From contig NZ_PDJU01000004.1 in the NCBI RefSeq assembly GCF_004116455.1, positions 62,001 to 126,000 of the forward strand: 64,000 bases of DNA. The letters are read 5' to 3'. A model generated the notes under the pieces. It was not told where the DNA came from. It saw nothing but the letters and a program-made list of their open reading frames with translations, and did not search any database. The stretch's first letter is position 1. Every line of letters starts with the position of its first letter. The translations under genes and the position numbers were made by a program. Shown here one piece after another: positions 47,323 to 56,370 of this stretch. Source of the DNA: Arcobacter sp. F155 (GTDB lineage: Bacteria > Campylobacterota > Campylobacteria > Campylobacterales > Arcobacteraceae).

Positions 47323-48360
47323 ATGGGGAATACTTATCTTATTACTGGTGGAGCTGGTTTTATAGGTTCTAATTTTGCAACATATATTTACAATAAATAT
47401 AGAGATTCAAAAATTATAGTTTTAGATTTATTAACATATGCAGGAAATATAGAAAACTTCCCTGTAAATATAAATAATATCAATGAAAGATTTGAGTTTT
47501 GGTATGGAGATGTAAAAAATAGTGCATTAGTTGAAGAACTAGTAGCTAAATCAGATTATGTTGTACATTTTGCTGCTGAAACTCATGTAACAAGGTCAAT
47601 TTTTGATAATAGAAATTTTTTTGAAACGGATGTTATAGGTACTCAAACTATTGCAAATGCAGTATTACAAAATAAACATAAAATAAAAAAATTTATTCAT
47701 ATTTCTACTTCTGAGGTTTATGGTTCAGCACATCAATGTGAATATATGAATGAAGACCACCCTTTAAACCCAGCATCACCTTATGCTGCAGCAAAAGCTG
47801 GTGCAGATAGACTGGTATATTCTTATGTTAATACTTATGATATTCCAGCCGTGATTGTGAGACCTTTTAATAATTATGGCCCAAAACAGCATTTAGAAAA
47901 GGCGATTCCAAGATTTATTACAAATGCACTTATGGAAGAAAAACTTCATATTCATGGAGAAGGAATTGCTTCAAGAGATTGGGTTTATGTTGAAGATACG
48001 TGCAATGGCTTAGATATTATTTTAAATGCCCCTTTAAATAAAGTACAAGGAGAAGTTTTCAATCTTGGAACAGGAAAATCAATTTCTATAAAAGAAGTAG
48101 CATTAAAAGTGATTAAACAGTTAAATATTGATAGTTCATTTATTCAATATATTGAAGATAGACCAGGTCAAGTGGACTGCCACAGAGCAGATATAAATAA
48201 AATGAAAGAAGTATTAAACTGGACAGCTAAAGTTGAATTTGAAGAGGGCTTAGAAAAAACTATAAGTTGGTATAAAAATAATTCTCAAACTTGGGAAAAA
48301 CAAATTTGGATGAGACAAATACCAATTATTTTAAAAGATGGGCAAAAAGTGATTCACTAA
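47323..48360 (+). CDS. NDP-sugar 4,6-dehydratase (RmlB/LegB-like)
   Basis: The 345-residue extended SDR enzyme has G-G-A-G-F-I-G-S-N (9-17), catalytic H-I-S-T-S-E-V-Y-G (Thr129, Ser130, Glu131) and Y-A-A-A-K (Tyr154, Lys158). The T-S-E form differs from the T-D-E of RmlB and is closer to GDP- or UDP-sugar dehydratases such as LegB. Product is a 4-keto-6-deoxy sugar for the coupled aminotransferase (stop/start overlap TAATG). Donor nucleotide cannot be decided. Confidence 0.82.
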   Translation: MGNTYLITGGAGFIGSNFATYIYNKYRDSKIIVLDLLTYAGNIENFPVNINNINERFEFWYGDVKNSALVEELVAKSDYVVHFAAETHVTRSIFDNRNFFETDVIGTQTIANAVLQNKHKIKKFIHISTSEVYGSAHQCEYMNEDHPLNPASPYAAAKAGADRLVYSYVNTYDIPAVIVRPFNNYGPKQHLEKAIPRFITNALMEEKLHIHGEGIASRDWVYVEDTCNGLDIILNAPLNKVQGEVFNLGTGKSISIKEVALKVIKQLNIDSSFIQYIEDRPGQVDCHRADINKMKEVLNWTAKVEFEEGLEKTISWYKNNSQTWEKQIWMRQIPIILKDGQKVIH

Positions 48361-49487
48361 TGAAAGTAGATTTTTTTAAACATAATATTAATAAAGAAGA
48401 TATAAAAAGAGTTAATAAAGTATTAAAATCAATATTTTTAACAAATGCCAATGTTACTAAAGAGTTTGAAAATAACTTTTGTGAATACTTAGATTCTAAA
48501 TATTGTATTGCTGTTAATTCTTGCACCGCAGCACTTCACTTATCTTTATTAGCATTAGATATAAAAGAAGGTGATGAAGTTATTACAACTCCTATGAGTT
48601 TTGTAGCAACCTCAAATGCTATTTTACATGTGGGAGCAAAACCTATTTTTGTAGATATAGAAAAAGAGACTGGAAATATAAATGCAGATTTAATTGAAAG
48701 TGCTATTACTGAGAAAACAAAAGCTATTATTCCTGTTCATTTATTTGGAAATATGTGTGATATGAAAAAGATTAAACAAATTGCAAATAAACATAAACTT
48801 TTTATCATAGAAGATGCTGCACATTGTATAGAAGGACAAAGAGATGGAGTAAAAGTTGGTCAATTATCTAATGCAGCTTGTTTTTCTTTTTATGCCACAA
48901 AAAATATTACAAGTGGAGAGGGTGGAGCAATAACAACAAATGATGAAGAACTTGCAAAAAAACTTTATAAATTAAGACTTCATGGAATTAATAAAGATGC
49001 CGCCTCAAGATATACAAATGGCTTTCAACATTGGGATATGGAACTTTTAGGCTGGAAATATAATATTAGTGATATACAAGCAGCTTTACTTATAGGGCAA
49101 TTAGAAAAAATAGAAAAAAGGTTAGAAAAAAGAGAGAAACTTGCAAAGTATTATGAAAAAAGTCTTAAAAAAGCACAAATAAAATTTATTACTATCCCAG
49201 AAAAAACTAAAAGTGCAAGGCATCTTTTTATTATACTTACTAAAAATAGAGATAATATAATAAAAAAGTTACAAGAAAAAAATATTCAAGTAGCTGTAAA
49301 TTATAGAGCTATTCATAATTTAACTTATTATAAACAAATATTTAATTATAAACCTGAAGATTTTCCAATTGCAAATGAGTTTGGAAATAATGTTATTTCT
49401 ATTCCTTTATATCCTAAACTAAAAAATAAAGAGGCCAAATATATAGTTAATACAATTAAGAAGGTATTATTAAATAATGAAAGTTAA
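48360..49487 (+). CDS. Sugar 4-aminotransferase (DegT family)
   Basis: The 375-residue PLP enzyme starts at ATG 48360, which overlaps the dehydratase TAA by one base; an upstream in-frame start at 48291 would lie within the dehydratase gene. The PLP lysine is Lys181 in F-S-F-Y-A-T-K-N-I-T-S-G-E-G-G, the motif of LegC/PglE-type rather than PseC enzymes. It likely makes a 4-amino-4,6-dideoxy sugar, which the formyltransferase at 51958 or legionaminic acid enzymes outside the window could use. Overlaps the next gene by 11 bases. Confidence 0.85.
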   Translation: MKVDFFKHNINKEDIKRVNKVLKSIFLTNANVTKEFENNFCEYLDSKYCIAVNSCTAALHLSLLALDIKEGDEVITTPMSFVATSNAILHVGAKPIFVDIEKETGNINADLIESAITEKTKAIIPVHLFGNMCDMKKIKQIANKHKLFIIEDAAHCIEGQRDGVKVGQLSNAACFSFYATKNITSGEGGAITTNDEELAKKLYKLRLHGINKDAASRYTNGFQHWDMELLGWKYNISDIQAALLIGQLEKIEKRLEKREKLAKYYEKSLKKAQIKFITIPEKTKSARHLFIILTKNRDNIIKKLQEKNIQVAVNYRAIHNLTYYKQIFNYKPEDFPIANEFGNNVISIPLYPKLKNKEAKYIVNTIKKVLLNNES

Positions 49488-51033
49488 AAATATTCTTTGG
49501 CTTATCCCGGATGGAGTACGTACCGTAAAATATAATGACCCTTTTGGAAGATTTGAATTTTTTAAAACATTAAAGAGTGAGGGTTTTTGTGAATTTAAAA
49601 ATATGTATACTGCTCATCCTAGTACATATATGTCTTTTTCTTCTTTTTTGAGAGGGACATATGCTACAAAAATTTCAAAAACTTATGGTAGTTTAAAATC
49701 ATTACGTTATGAGCTAGAAACGGTAGATAAAAAACTATCTAAGTTGGGTATGAATATATACTTTTTAACTTTTTATCCAGATGACTTAAAAGATCAAATT
49801 AATAGTAAAATTATAGATTTAGTTGAAAATAAAGAAAAGGCATTATCTGCTTATTATCAATATAAAAATGGAACAATTTTTGATGAAGAGTATGTTGAAG
49901 AATATAATAATTATATTAAATATTTTTTAGAAAATGAAGAGTTAAAGGAACCTTTTTTTCTTTTGATACATGTAAATGTACCTTTATTTAAAGATCCAGT
50001 TAAATATTTTAACTATGATTATAATAAATATTTTGAAGAGATTTATACTTCAGCAATTTCTAAAATTGATGAAAATTCAACTGCAATAATTGTGAATTCA
50101 GACCATGGTTATCCCTTTTATAGAGAAGGTAAAGAATATAATTTTTCTCATGATGAATTAATGTCCCAAGAGAATATAAAGGCTTCTTTTTTTATAAAAC
50201 ATCCTGATATAAAGGTAAAAGAGGTAGAACATAATACCTCATTAGTAGATATCCTTCCTACAATATATGATATTTTTAGTCTAGAATATCCAAAGTACTT
50301 AGATGGAATTAGTCTTTTTAAAACCATAGAAGAAGGTTCTTTTAATAGAGTACTTAGAGTTGAGAATAAATTCCCATTACAGAAAAAAGCAAAAGTTGTT
50401 TTAATTAAAGATGACTATAAAATAGAATATGATAGAGATAGGAAAGACTTTAAATTATTTAAAATTCAAAAGAATAGTATAAACGAGACTTTTGTTACAG
50501 ATAAAATAATGCTTACTAAATATATTTCTCTTTTTAATAAATATGAAAAAAGATTTGAAGAAGAAAGAGAAATGATTTTAAAAGAAAGTAGAAGAAATAA
50601 AGAAAAAAAAATAAAACTACTAATGAAGAAAAGAAGAAGTTTGATTATTAAGTCTAGTGATAATCCATATATAGAGGAATTTATTGAAAATTATACAAAT
50701 TCAAAAAATATAATTATAGATTTAAAAAATATAAATGAATATATTAATAAAGAATTTGAACGAATTATTTTCTTAGTTAGTGAAGTATTACAAATTGATT
50801 CCTCTATTTTAGGGGAAGAATTACATTTATTAAGTTTATTTAATAATACACCTTTATATGTTATTGATTCATATCACAATATAGAGTATTGCAATGAAAT
50901 GATTGATGAATTTCTTGAAAAAAAACATAAAATATTTACTTTGAGAAGTAAAAAAAAGAATCGTTCTGAAGCTGAAAGAAATAAGATAAGAGAAGCTTTT
51001 CAAATTATTTATAAAAAGAAAGTAGAAAAGTAA
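49477..51033 (+). CDS. Alkaline phosphatase/sulfatase-superfamily protein, candidate phosphoramidate transferase
   Basis: The 518-residue soluble protein has the superfamily metal-site order: P-D-G (Asp12), candidate nucleophile Ser49/Thr50 in A-H-P-S-T-Y-M-S-F-S-S, N-S-D-H-G (Asp209, His210) and N-F-S-H-D-E (His225), then N-T-S-L-V-D-I-L-P-T-I-Y-D. A basic helical stretch (about 350-390) and an unassigned 130-residue C-terminal domain follow. This superfamily includes phosphoethanolamine transferases. One base separates it from the CysC-like gene, so transfer of a phosphoramidate group to sugar is a reasonable inference. Sulfatase activity is less likely without a C-x-P-x-R site. Confidence 0.65.
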   Translation: MKVKNILWLIPDGVRTVKYNDPFGRFEFFKTLKSEGFCEFKNMYTAHPSTYMSFSSFLRGTYATKISKTYGSLKSLRYELETVDKKLSKLGMNIYFLTFYPDDLKDQINSKIIDLVENKEKALSAYYQYKNGTIFDEEYVEEYNNYIKYFLENEELKEPFFLLIHVNVPLFKDPVKYFNYDYNKYFEEIYTSAISKIDENSTAIIVNSDHGYPFYREGKEYNFSHDELMSQENIKASFFIKHPDIKVKEVEHNTSLVDILPTIYDIFSLEYPKYLDGISLFKTIEEGSFNRVLRVENKFPLQKKAKVVLIKDDYKIEYDRDRKDFKLFKIQKNSINETFVTDKIMLTKYISLFNKYEKRFEEEREMILKESRRNKEKKIKLLMKKRRSLIIKSSDNPYIEEFIENYTNSKNIIIDLKNINEYINKEFERIIFLVSEVLQIDSSILGEELHLLSLFNNTPLYVIDSYHNIEYCNEMIDEFLEKKHKIFTLRSKKKNRSEAERNKIREAFQIIYKKKVEK

Positions 51034-51034
51034 T

Positions 51035-51517
51035 ATGGTTATTTGGATAATTGGTTTACCTGGATCAGGCAAAACTACTTTGGCTAAAAAACTTCAAAAA
51101 GAAGATTCTTCTTTAAAAATACTTCATATTGATGGTGATGATATGCGAACGATTTGGGGAGAAGATATAGGATATACTCTTGAAGATAGAAAAAAGAATT
51201 CTTTAAGGATACAAAAATTATCAAAGATATTTGAACAACAGGGTTTTACAGTCGTTGTATCGATAATGTCGATTTTTGAAGAACATAGAATAGAGAATAG
51301 AAGTTATTATGATAAATATCTAGAAGTATTTTTAGATGTACCAATTAATATTCTAAAAACAAGAAGAACTATTTATCAAGATGCAATTGAAAAAAAGATT
51401 ACAAATGTTGTTGGGATAGATATTCCTTATGATAAACCCAAAACATCTGATATAGTTTTTAAAAATAATACTTTAGAGGATATTGTTTTACAAATTAAAA
51501 AGGTAATAAATGTATAA
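51035..51517 (+). CDS. CysC-like kinase, probable cytidine diphosphoramidate kinase
   Basis: The 160-residue P-loop kinase resembles APS kinase: G-L-P-G-S-G-K-T-T (7-15), D-G-D-D-M-R (33-38) and G-Y-T-L-E-D-R. The usual D-G-D-N-[IV]-R asparagine is Asp36 and several substrate residues differ. There are no sulfate-activation genes nearby. In Campylobacter jejuni the CysC homologue Cj1415 phosphorylates the 3'-OH of cytidine diphosphoramidate, and the three enzymes that supply that compound are encoded here at 53434-57102. I infer the same role. Confidence 0.75.
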   Translation: MVIWIIGLPGSGKTTLAKKLQKEDSSLKILHIDGDDMRTIWGEDIGYTLEDRKKNSLRIQKLSKIFEQQGFTVVVSIMSIFEEHRIENRSYYDKYLEVFLDVPINILKTRRTIYQDAIEKKITNVVGIDIPYDKPKTSDIVFKNNTLEDIVLQIKKVINV

Positions 51518-51965
51518 ATATACTCAAAATAACTTAATTAAAAACCCTATTAAATATCAGTATAGTGATGTATCTGATACTAATTTTATAGAAGATTATA
51601 TTGTACAAAGAAAAACATTTTTAAAACAAATATTGAATAGGATAACTTCAAAATTTCATATTTTTTTATCTACTATTCAACCTTTAAAGCACTCTGAAGT
51701 TCTAGAACTTCAAAAAAAATTTGAAGTAAAAAAAGTTTTTTTTGAAAATGAAAAAGAGAATATTAGTTTTTTGACATTATTTGCGTTTTATTTAGTATTG
51801 GACTTAGAACAAGAATTTTGTTTTTCTTTATTTAGTACTTTATTAAAAGTCAATGATAGTCTAACTTCTATTGATATTAAAAACTTTAGTGTCTTTGAAT
51901 TATCTGTACTTGAACGTTCTTTAAAAGCTGAAGAGTATTATTTTGAAAGGATTTATTATGTATGA
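51510..51965 (+). CDS. Unknown 151-residue protein in the phosphoramidate region
   Basis: It overlaps the kinase gene by 8 bases and the formyltransferase gene by 8 bases, so it is co-translated with both. The protein is mostly helical, with no signal peptide or clear membrane segment, and contains F-L-T-L-F-A-F-Y-L-V-L-D-L-E-Q-E-F-C-F-S-L-F near its middle. I recognise no family and no catalytic motif. An adaptor or subunit role is possible. Confidence 0.6.
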   Translation: MYKYTQNNLIKNPIKYQYSDVSDTNFIEDYIVQRKTFLKQILNRITSKFHIFLSTIQPLKHSEVLELQKKFEVKKVFFENEKENISFLTLFAFYLVLDLEQEFCFSLFSTLLKVNDSLTSIDIKNFSVFELSVLERSLKAEEYYFERIYYV

Positions 51966-52650
51966 TATTTCCTTTGTAGGTACATCAAATTATAGAGCTT
52001 ATTTTTATCTTAAGGCAATTAAAGAGGCTAAGATAAAACTAAATAGCGTAAAAATATATAATTATAAAAAGCTAGATATATCATCTTTTAAAAATAAAAA
52101 AATTGGATATATGAATTTTAGTATAACAATTGATGAGTCATTTGAAAATTTATTGAAATATTTTGAAACTGAATTTATAGAAAAAACTTCAATAAATGAT
52201 TTTACAGATGAATTAGATGAAAGTAGTAACCATATATATATTTTTTGTGGGAATGGTGGTGAAATTGTTAATAAAAATATACTAAAAAAAACAAGATTAC
52301 TTCATGTTCATCCAGGGAAACTTCCTGAGTATAGAGGAAGTACAACTATATACTATTCACTATTAAAAGAGTCTATTTGTTATGCTACAGCTTTTTTCTT
52401 AGATTCAAAAATTGATACTGGGGATATAATTAAGGAAATGAGTTTTGAAATATTAGATGTAGATTTTGATTATCTATATGATCCATTTATTAGAACATAT
52501 TTATTAATTAATATTTTAACTTTAAAAAATTTTAATACAAGAAAACAAAAAAGAGATAATAAAAAAGAGTACTATATAATTCATCCAGTTTTAAAAAAAT
52601 TGGCATTAAATAAAAAAGAGATAATAGTAAAAAATGAGAAAAGTCTATAG
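51958..52650 (+). CDS. Formyltransferase-fold protein, probable sugar N-formyltransferase
   Basis: The 230-residue protein starts at ATG 51958 with AAAGG seven bases upstream. It has the formyltransferase core H-V-H-P-G-K-L-P-E-Y-R-G-S-T-T (116-130) and D-S-K-I-D-T-G-D-I-I (149-158), where Asp153 is the expected catalytic acid and His118 the catalytic His. The usual Asn two residues before that His is His116. There is no C-terminal tRNA-binding domain, so it is not Met-tRNA formyltransferase. It may formylate the amino sugar made by the genes at 47323 and 48360 (inference). Overlaps the next gene by 17 bases. Confidence 0.75.
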   Translation: MYDISFVGTSNYRAYFYLKAIKEAKIKLNSVKIYNYKKLDISSFKNKKIGYMNFSITIDESFENLLKYFETEFIEKTSINDFTDELDESSNHIYIFCGNGGEIVNKNILKKTRLLHVHPGKLPEYRGSTTIYYSLLKESICYATAFFLDSKIDTGDIIKEMSFEILDVDFDYLYDPFIRTYLLINILTLKNFNTRKQKRDNKKEYYIIHPVLKKLALNKKEIIVKNEKSL

Positions 52651-53437
52651 ATATACAGATAATAGTAATTATTGGAATGAAAGATGGGAAAGTTCTGGTG
52701 TTGATATTACCGGATTTAAAAGTACAAATTTTTATCCTATAAAACAAGCAGAAGAGTTTTTAAAAGATTATACAGATACTCAAACTATATTAGAATTAGG
52801 TTGTGGAGCAGGAAGACTATATTTTCATTATAAAAATAAGAAATATAATATTAAAGGAATTGAATATAGTCAAGTGGCTGTAAATAATATTAAAAATGTT
52901 ATAGATAATAAAGATGATATTATTCAAGGAAATGTATTAAATCTTCCTTATGATAAGTACTCTTTTGATTATATTATTGCTTTTGGATTATTCCATAATT
53001 TAGAAGATGTTAATGATGTACAAAAAGCTTTTGATGAAACAGCCAGAGTATTAAAGAAGAAAGGAACTTTACTCTTTTCCGTAAGATATGATTCTTTTGA
53101 AAATAATCTAATTGAAAAAATAATAAAAAGCAGAAATAAAGAAAAAAAATTCAATAAGTTTCATAGGTTGCATTTTGATTTAGAATCAACTATAGAAATA
53201 CTTAGAAAAGCTGGATTTAAAATAAAAAATATTCAATATGAAAGAAATGTATCTTTTTTATTTAAATATGATTTTTTTAGAACAAAAAATATGAAAGATA
53301 AAATATTTGTAGAATCAAAAGCACGTTCTGAAGGTTTTAAGTTGAATAAACTTGGAGAGATTATAGATAATTTTTTACATAAATATTTTTCTAAACATTT
53401 TTCAAATCTACTAATAGTTACTGTGGAAAAAGAATGA
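52634..53437 (+). CDS. SAM-dependent methyltransferase, candidate for phosphoramidate O-methylation
   Basis: The 267-residue class I methyltransferase has the SAM-binding motif I-L-E-L-G-C-G-A-G-R-L (52-62), acidic motif II G-I-E-Y-S-Q and Y-I-I-A-F-G-L-F-H-N-L-E-D. The N-terminus Y-W-N-E-R-W is typical of small-molecule methyltransferases. Campylobacter jejuni uses Cj1419/Cj1420 methyltransferases in methyl phosphoramidate synthesis; this gene directly precedes the glutamine kinase gene with a 4-base overlap, so it is the best candidate for that role. Confidence 0.8.
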   Translation: MRKVYRYTDNSNYWNERWESSGVDITGFKSTNFYPIKQAEEFLKDYTDTQTILELGCGAGRLYFHYKNKKYNIKGIEYSQVAVNNIKNVIDNKDDIIQGNVLNLPYDKYSFDYIIAFGLFHNLEDVNDVQKAFDETARVLKKKGTLLFSVRYDSFENNLIEKIIKSRNKEKKFNKFHRLHFDLESTIEILRKAGFKIKNIQYERNVSFLFKYDFFRTKNMKDKIFVESKARSEGFKLNKLGEIIDNFLHKYFSKHFSNLLIVTVEKE

Positions 53438-55740
53438 TGAGGCTCTCAAAAGCACAAGCTTTGCTATTTTTGAAAGATAAAGTACAAAAATCAAAAATTT
53501 TACCACCTTTAGTTTTTAAAGCTAGTAGTTTTATCCCTGAAGTAATTAACGATATAAAAGCTTTCTTTAAAAATAATGTTATAGTTAGGTCTTCTTCTTT
53601 TGATGAAGATACTGAATATTTTTCTAATGCTGGACATTATAAGTCAATCTTAGATGTAAATATTAATAATGATGATGAAATAAGTAATGCTATAAAAGAG
53701 GTGATATTATCTTATAATGGACAAAACTTAGACAAAAATGAGATTTTAATTCAATCAATGTTGAAAAATGTAGTTTATAGTGGTGTGGTTTTTACTAGTG
53801 ATCTTGATTCTTTAAGCTCATATTATATAGTTAATTACGATACTAAAGGAAGTACTTCAAGTGTTACTGATGGAACAGGGAAGAATCTTAAAACATATAT
53901 TGAATATAAAAATGCTTTTAATATTCAAAGAAAGAGTCCTTTTCTTGATCAATTAATAAAAGCTGTTAAAGAGTTGGAGTTGATATTAGATAACTCTTTT
54001 TTAGATATTGAGTTTGGTTATGATGGAAAAGATATTTATATTTTTCAAGTAAGACCAATTGTAAAAGAGAATAAACATGATTTATCTGAAATTGATTATG
54101 AAAAAGCCCTTTATAAGCTACATAAAAAAATAAAAAAACTTAATTGTCCACATCCAAATTTATTAGGAAATTATACTATGTATGGAGTTATGCCTGATTG
54201 GAATCCTGCAGAGATCATAGGCAAGAAACCTAAAAAACTATCTTTATCTTTATACAAGGAATTAATTACTGATTCTATTTGGGCAAATCAACGTAGCAAT
54301 TATGGTTATAGAGATCTTCGCACTCATCCTTTATTAGTAAACTTTCTTGGAGTAGCATACATAGATATTCGTGTAAGTTTTAATTCTTTTATTCCTAACT
54401 CACTAAATAAAGAGACAGCAGAAAAGTTAGTTGAGTTTTATTTAGAGTATTTAAAGAATAATCCATCTAGACATGATAAAGTTGAATTTGACATAATCCT
54501 TTCTTGTTATGATTTTTCAACTAACAGTAAATTAGAAAATCTTTATGCTCATAATTTTTCAAAAGATGAGATTAATTCTATAAAAGTTAGTTTAATAGAG
54601 TTAACAAATAACGTGTTCTCTTTATATAAGGATGATTTGAATAAGATTGAAGTTTTAAAAGAAAAATATGAACTAATAATGAAATCTAATTTGTCTTTGA
54701 TTGATAAAATTTATTGGCTTACAGAAGATTGTAAAAGATATGGAACTTTACCTTTTGCTGGACTAGCAAGATGTGCTTTTATTGCTGTATCCTTTTTAAA
54801 ATCATTTATTGATAAGAATATAATTTCAAATAATGAATATGTAAGCTTTATGAATTCATTACAGACAGTATCAAAGAAGTTATCAAAAGAGTATAATGAA
54901 TTAGAAATTGATTCTTTTCTAGAAAAATATGGACATTTAAGACCTGGTACATATGAGATAACTTCAAAACGTTATGATGAAAGTTTTCATTTGTACTTTT
55001 CTAAGACTAAAGTTAAAAGTGAAGAAAAAGAGCATTTTAGTTTTACTAATCACCAGTTATCCCAAATAGATAATTATTTAAAAAAGTCTAAACTTAAAAT
55101 TACGGCTATAGAGTTAGTAGAGTTTATTAAAAAGTCAATAGAAGCAAGAGAATATGGAAAATTTATCTTTACTAAATCATTAAGTGAAATTTTAGTTTTA
55201 ATAGAAGAACTAGCTAAAAGACATAATATAAAAAAAGAAGATATGGCATATTTAGATTTTAAAACTATTTTATCACTTTATTCTGATTTGAGTTTTGAAG
55301 ATATAAAATCTTTATTTGAAAAACAAATAAAAACAAATAAGAAGCTTTATAAAATAACACAAGGCATTAACCTTCCTGATTTATTAAAAAATGAGTTTGA
55401 AATATATAGTTTTTATAATTTGGATAGTAGTGCAAACTTTGTTACATTAAGTAGTGTTGAAGCAGAAATAGTATCAGAAGAACAACTCTATATTGAAGAC
55501 TTAAAAAATAAGATTATTTGTATTAGGTCTGCAGATCCGGGATATGATTTTTTATTTACTAAAAAAATAGCAGGATTAGTCACATGTTATGGAGGTGCAA
55601 ACTCACATATGGCAATTCGTTGTGCAGAATTAAATATTCCAGCGGTGATTGGTGTAGGAGAAAAGTCTTATTCAGATATAATCAAATATAATTATATTGG
55701 TATAGATTGTAATATCCAAAAGATTAAGAGAATAGGATGA
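53434..55740 (+). CDS. Probable L-glutamine kinase (PEP-synthase-like)
   Basis: The 768-residue protein has an N-terminal PPDK-type ATP-binding domain (V-R-S-S-S-F-D-E-D-T-E near 51; I-E-F-G-Y-D-G near 187; Q-V-R-P-I) and a C-terminal phosphohistidine domain with C-Y-G-G-A-N-S-H-M-A-I-R, His725. The pyruvate/PEP TIM barrel is missing, so it cannot be PEP synthase. This is the plan of Cj1418, which phosphorylates L-glutamine on the amide nitrogen. It is coupled by 4-base overlaps to genes on both sides, including the amidotransferase-type hydrolase expected in that pathway. Confidence 0.82.
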   Translation: MMRLSKAQALLFLKDKVQKSKILPPLVFKASSFIPEVINDIKAFFKNNVIVRSSSFDEDTEYFSNAGHYKSILDVNINNDDEISNAIKEVILSYNGQNLDKNEILIQSMLKNVVYSGVVFTSDLDSLSSYYIVNYDTKGSTSSVTDGTGKNLKTYIEYKNAFNIQRKSPFLDQLIKAVKELELILDNSFLDIEFGYDGKDIYIFQVRPIVKENKHDLSEIDYEKALYKLHKKIKKLNCPHPNLLGNYTMYGVMPDWNPAEIIGKKPKKLSLSLYKELITDSIWANQRSNYGYRDLRTHPLLVNFLGVAYIDIRVSFNSFIPNSLNKETAEKLVEFYLEYLKNNPSRHDKVEFDIILSCYDFSTNSKLENLYAHNFSKDEINSIKVSLIELTNNVFSLYKDDLNKIEVLKEKYELIMKSNLSLIDKIYWLTEDCKRYGTLPFAGLARCAFIAVSFLKSFIDKNIISNNEYVSFMNSLQTVSKKLSKEYNELEIDSFLEKYGHLRPGTYEITSKRYDESFHLYFSKTKVKSEEKEHFSFTNHQLSQIDNYLKKSKLKITAIELVEFIKKSIEAREYGKFIFTKSLSEILVLIEELAKRHNIKKEDMAYLDFKTILSLYSDLSFEDIKSLFEKQIKTNKKLYKITQGINLPDLLKNEFEIYSFYNLDSSANFVTLSSVEAEIVSEEQLYIEDLKNKIICIRSADPGYDFLFTKKIAGLVTCYGGANSHMAIRCAELNIPAVIGVGEKSYSDIIKYNYIGIDCNIQKIKRIG

Positions 55741-56366
55741 AGAAAATAATTGTTATAACTCAAAGAATTGAGTATATTGATAAATATTCAGAAATACGTG
55801 AATCATTGGATAGTAGTTATTTAATTTTATTAAGAGCCTGCGGGTATATACCTATTGTAATATCTTACACAAGTAACATTGCTGAGGTTATGAATAAATT
55901 TAAAGTAGATGGAGTTGTTCTAAGTGGTGGGAATGATTTGAATACTTGTAATAAAAATAAATCCTCTGCATTAAGAGATAATTTTGAAGATAAGCTTATT
56001 AGTTATTGTATAGATAATGGTATTCCAATATTAGGAATTTGTAGAGGATTACAGGTTATTGCTAATTATTTTGGTAGTACATTTACTTCTGTAAAAAATC
56101 AGGTTGCAATTAAACATCAATTATTAGTAAATCCAAAATCATATTATTATGAGAACTTAGTAAAATTGAAAAAAGTAAACTCTTACCATAATTATGGTGT
56201 AAAAGAGTTGTCTGTTGACTTATTTTCTAGTGCATATTCAGAGGAAGGTATTATTAAAGCAATTGAGCATAGAAAATATAAAATATTTGCTCAGATGTGG
56301 CACCCTGAGAGGGAAGTGCCTTTAAAAAAATCTCAAATAAATATAATAAAATCTTTTTTTGGATGA
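55737..56366 (+). CDS. Probable gamma-glutamyl-CDP-amidate hydrolase (class I GATase)
   Basis: The 209-residue protein has the class I glutamine amidotransferase triad: Cys102 in G-I-C-R-G-L-Q, His189 and Glu191 in W-H-P-E-R-E. Alone it resembles gamma-glutamyl-GABA hydrolase (PuuD), but between the glutamine kinase and cytidylyltransferase genes it matches Cj1417, which releases glutamate from CDP-L-glutamine to give cytidine diphosphoramidate. It overlaps the kinase gene by 4 bases. Confidence 0.8.
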   Translation: MKKIIVITQRIEYIDKYSEIRESLDSSYLILLRACGYIPIVISYTSNIAEVMNKFKVDGVVLSGGNDLNTCNKNKSSALRDNFEDKLISYCIDNGIPILGICRGLQVIANYFGSTFTSVKNQVAIKHQLLVNPKSYYYENLVKLKKVNSYHNYGVKELSVDLFSSAYSEEGIIKAIEHRKYKIFAQMWHPEREVPLKKSQINIIKSFFG

Positions 56367-56370
56367 TAGA

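Noticed and set aside
48291-48359. Longer N-terminus for the second aminotransferase
   Set aside because: It lies wholly inside the dehydratase gene; ATG 48360 overlaps the dehydratase stop in the common TAATG arrangement, and homology of the family begins there.
51035-51517. Sulfate activation (PAPS) for glycan sulfation
   Set aside because: No sulfurylase or sulfotransferase gene is present, and the phosphoramidate genes explain the CysC-like kinase better.
53434-55740. Phosphoenolpyruvate synthase or pyruvate phosphate dikinase
   Set aside because: The C-terminal PEP/pyruvate barrel is absent; the phosphohistidine domain ends the protein.
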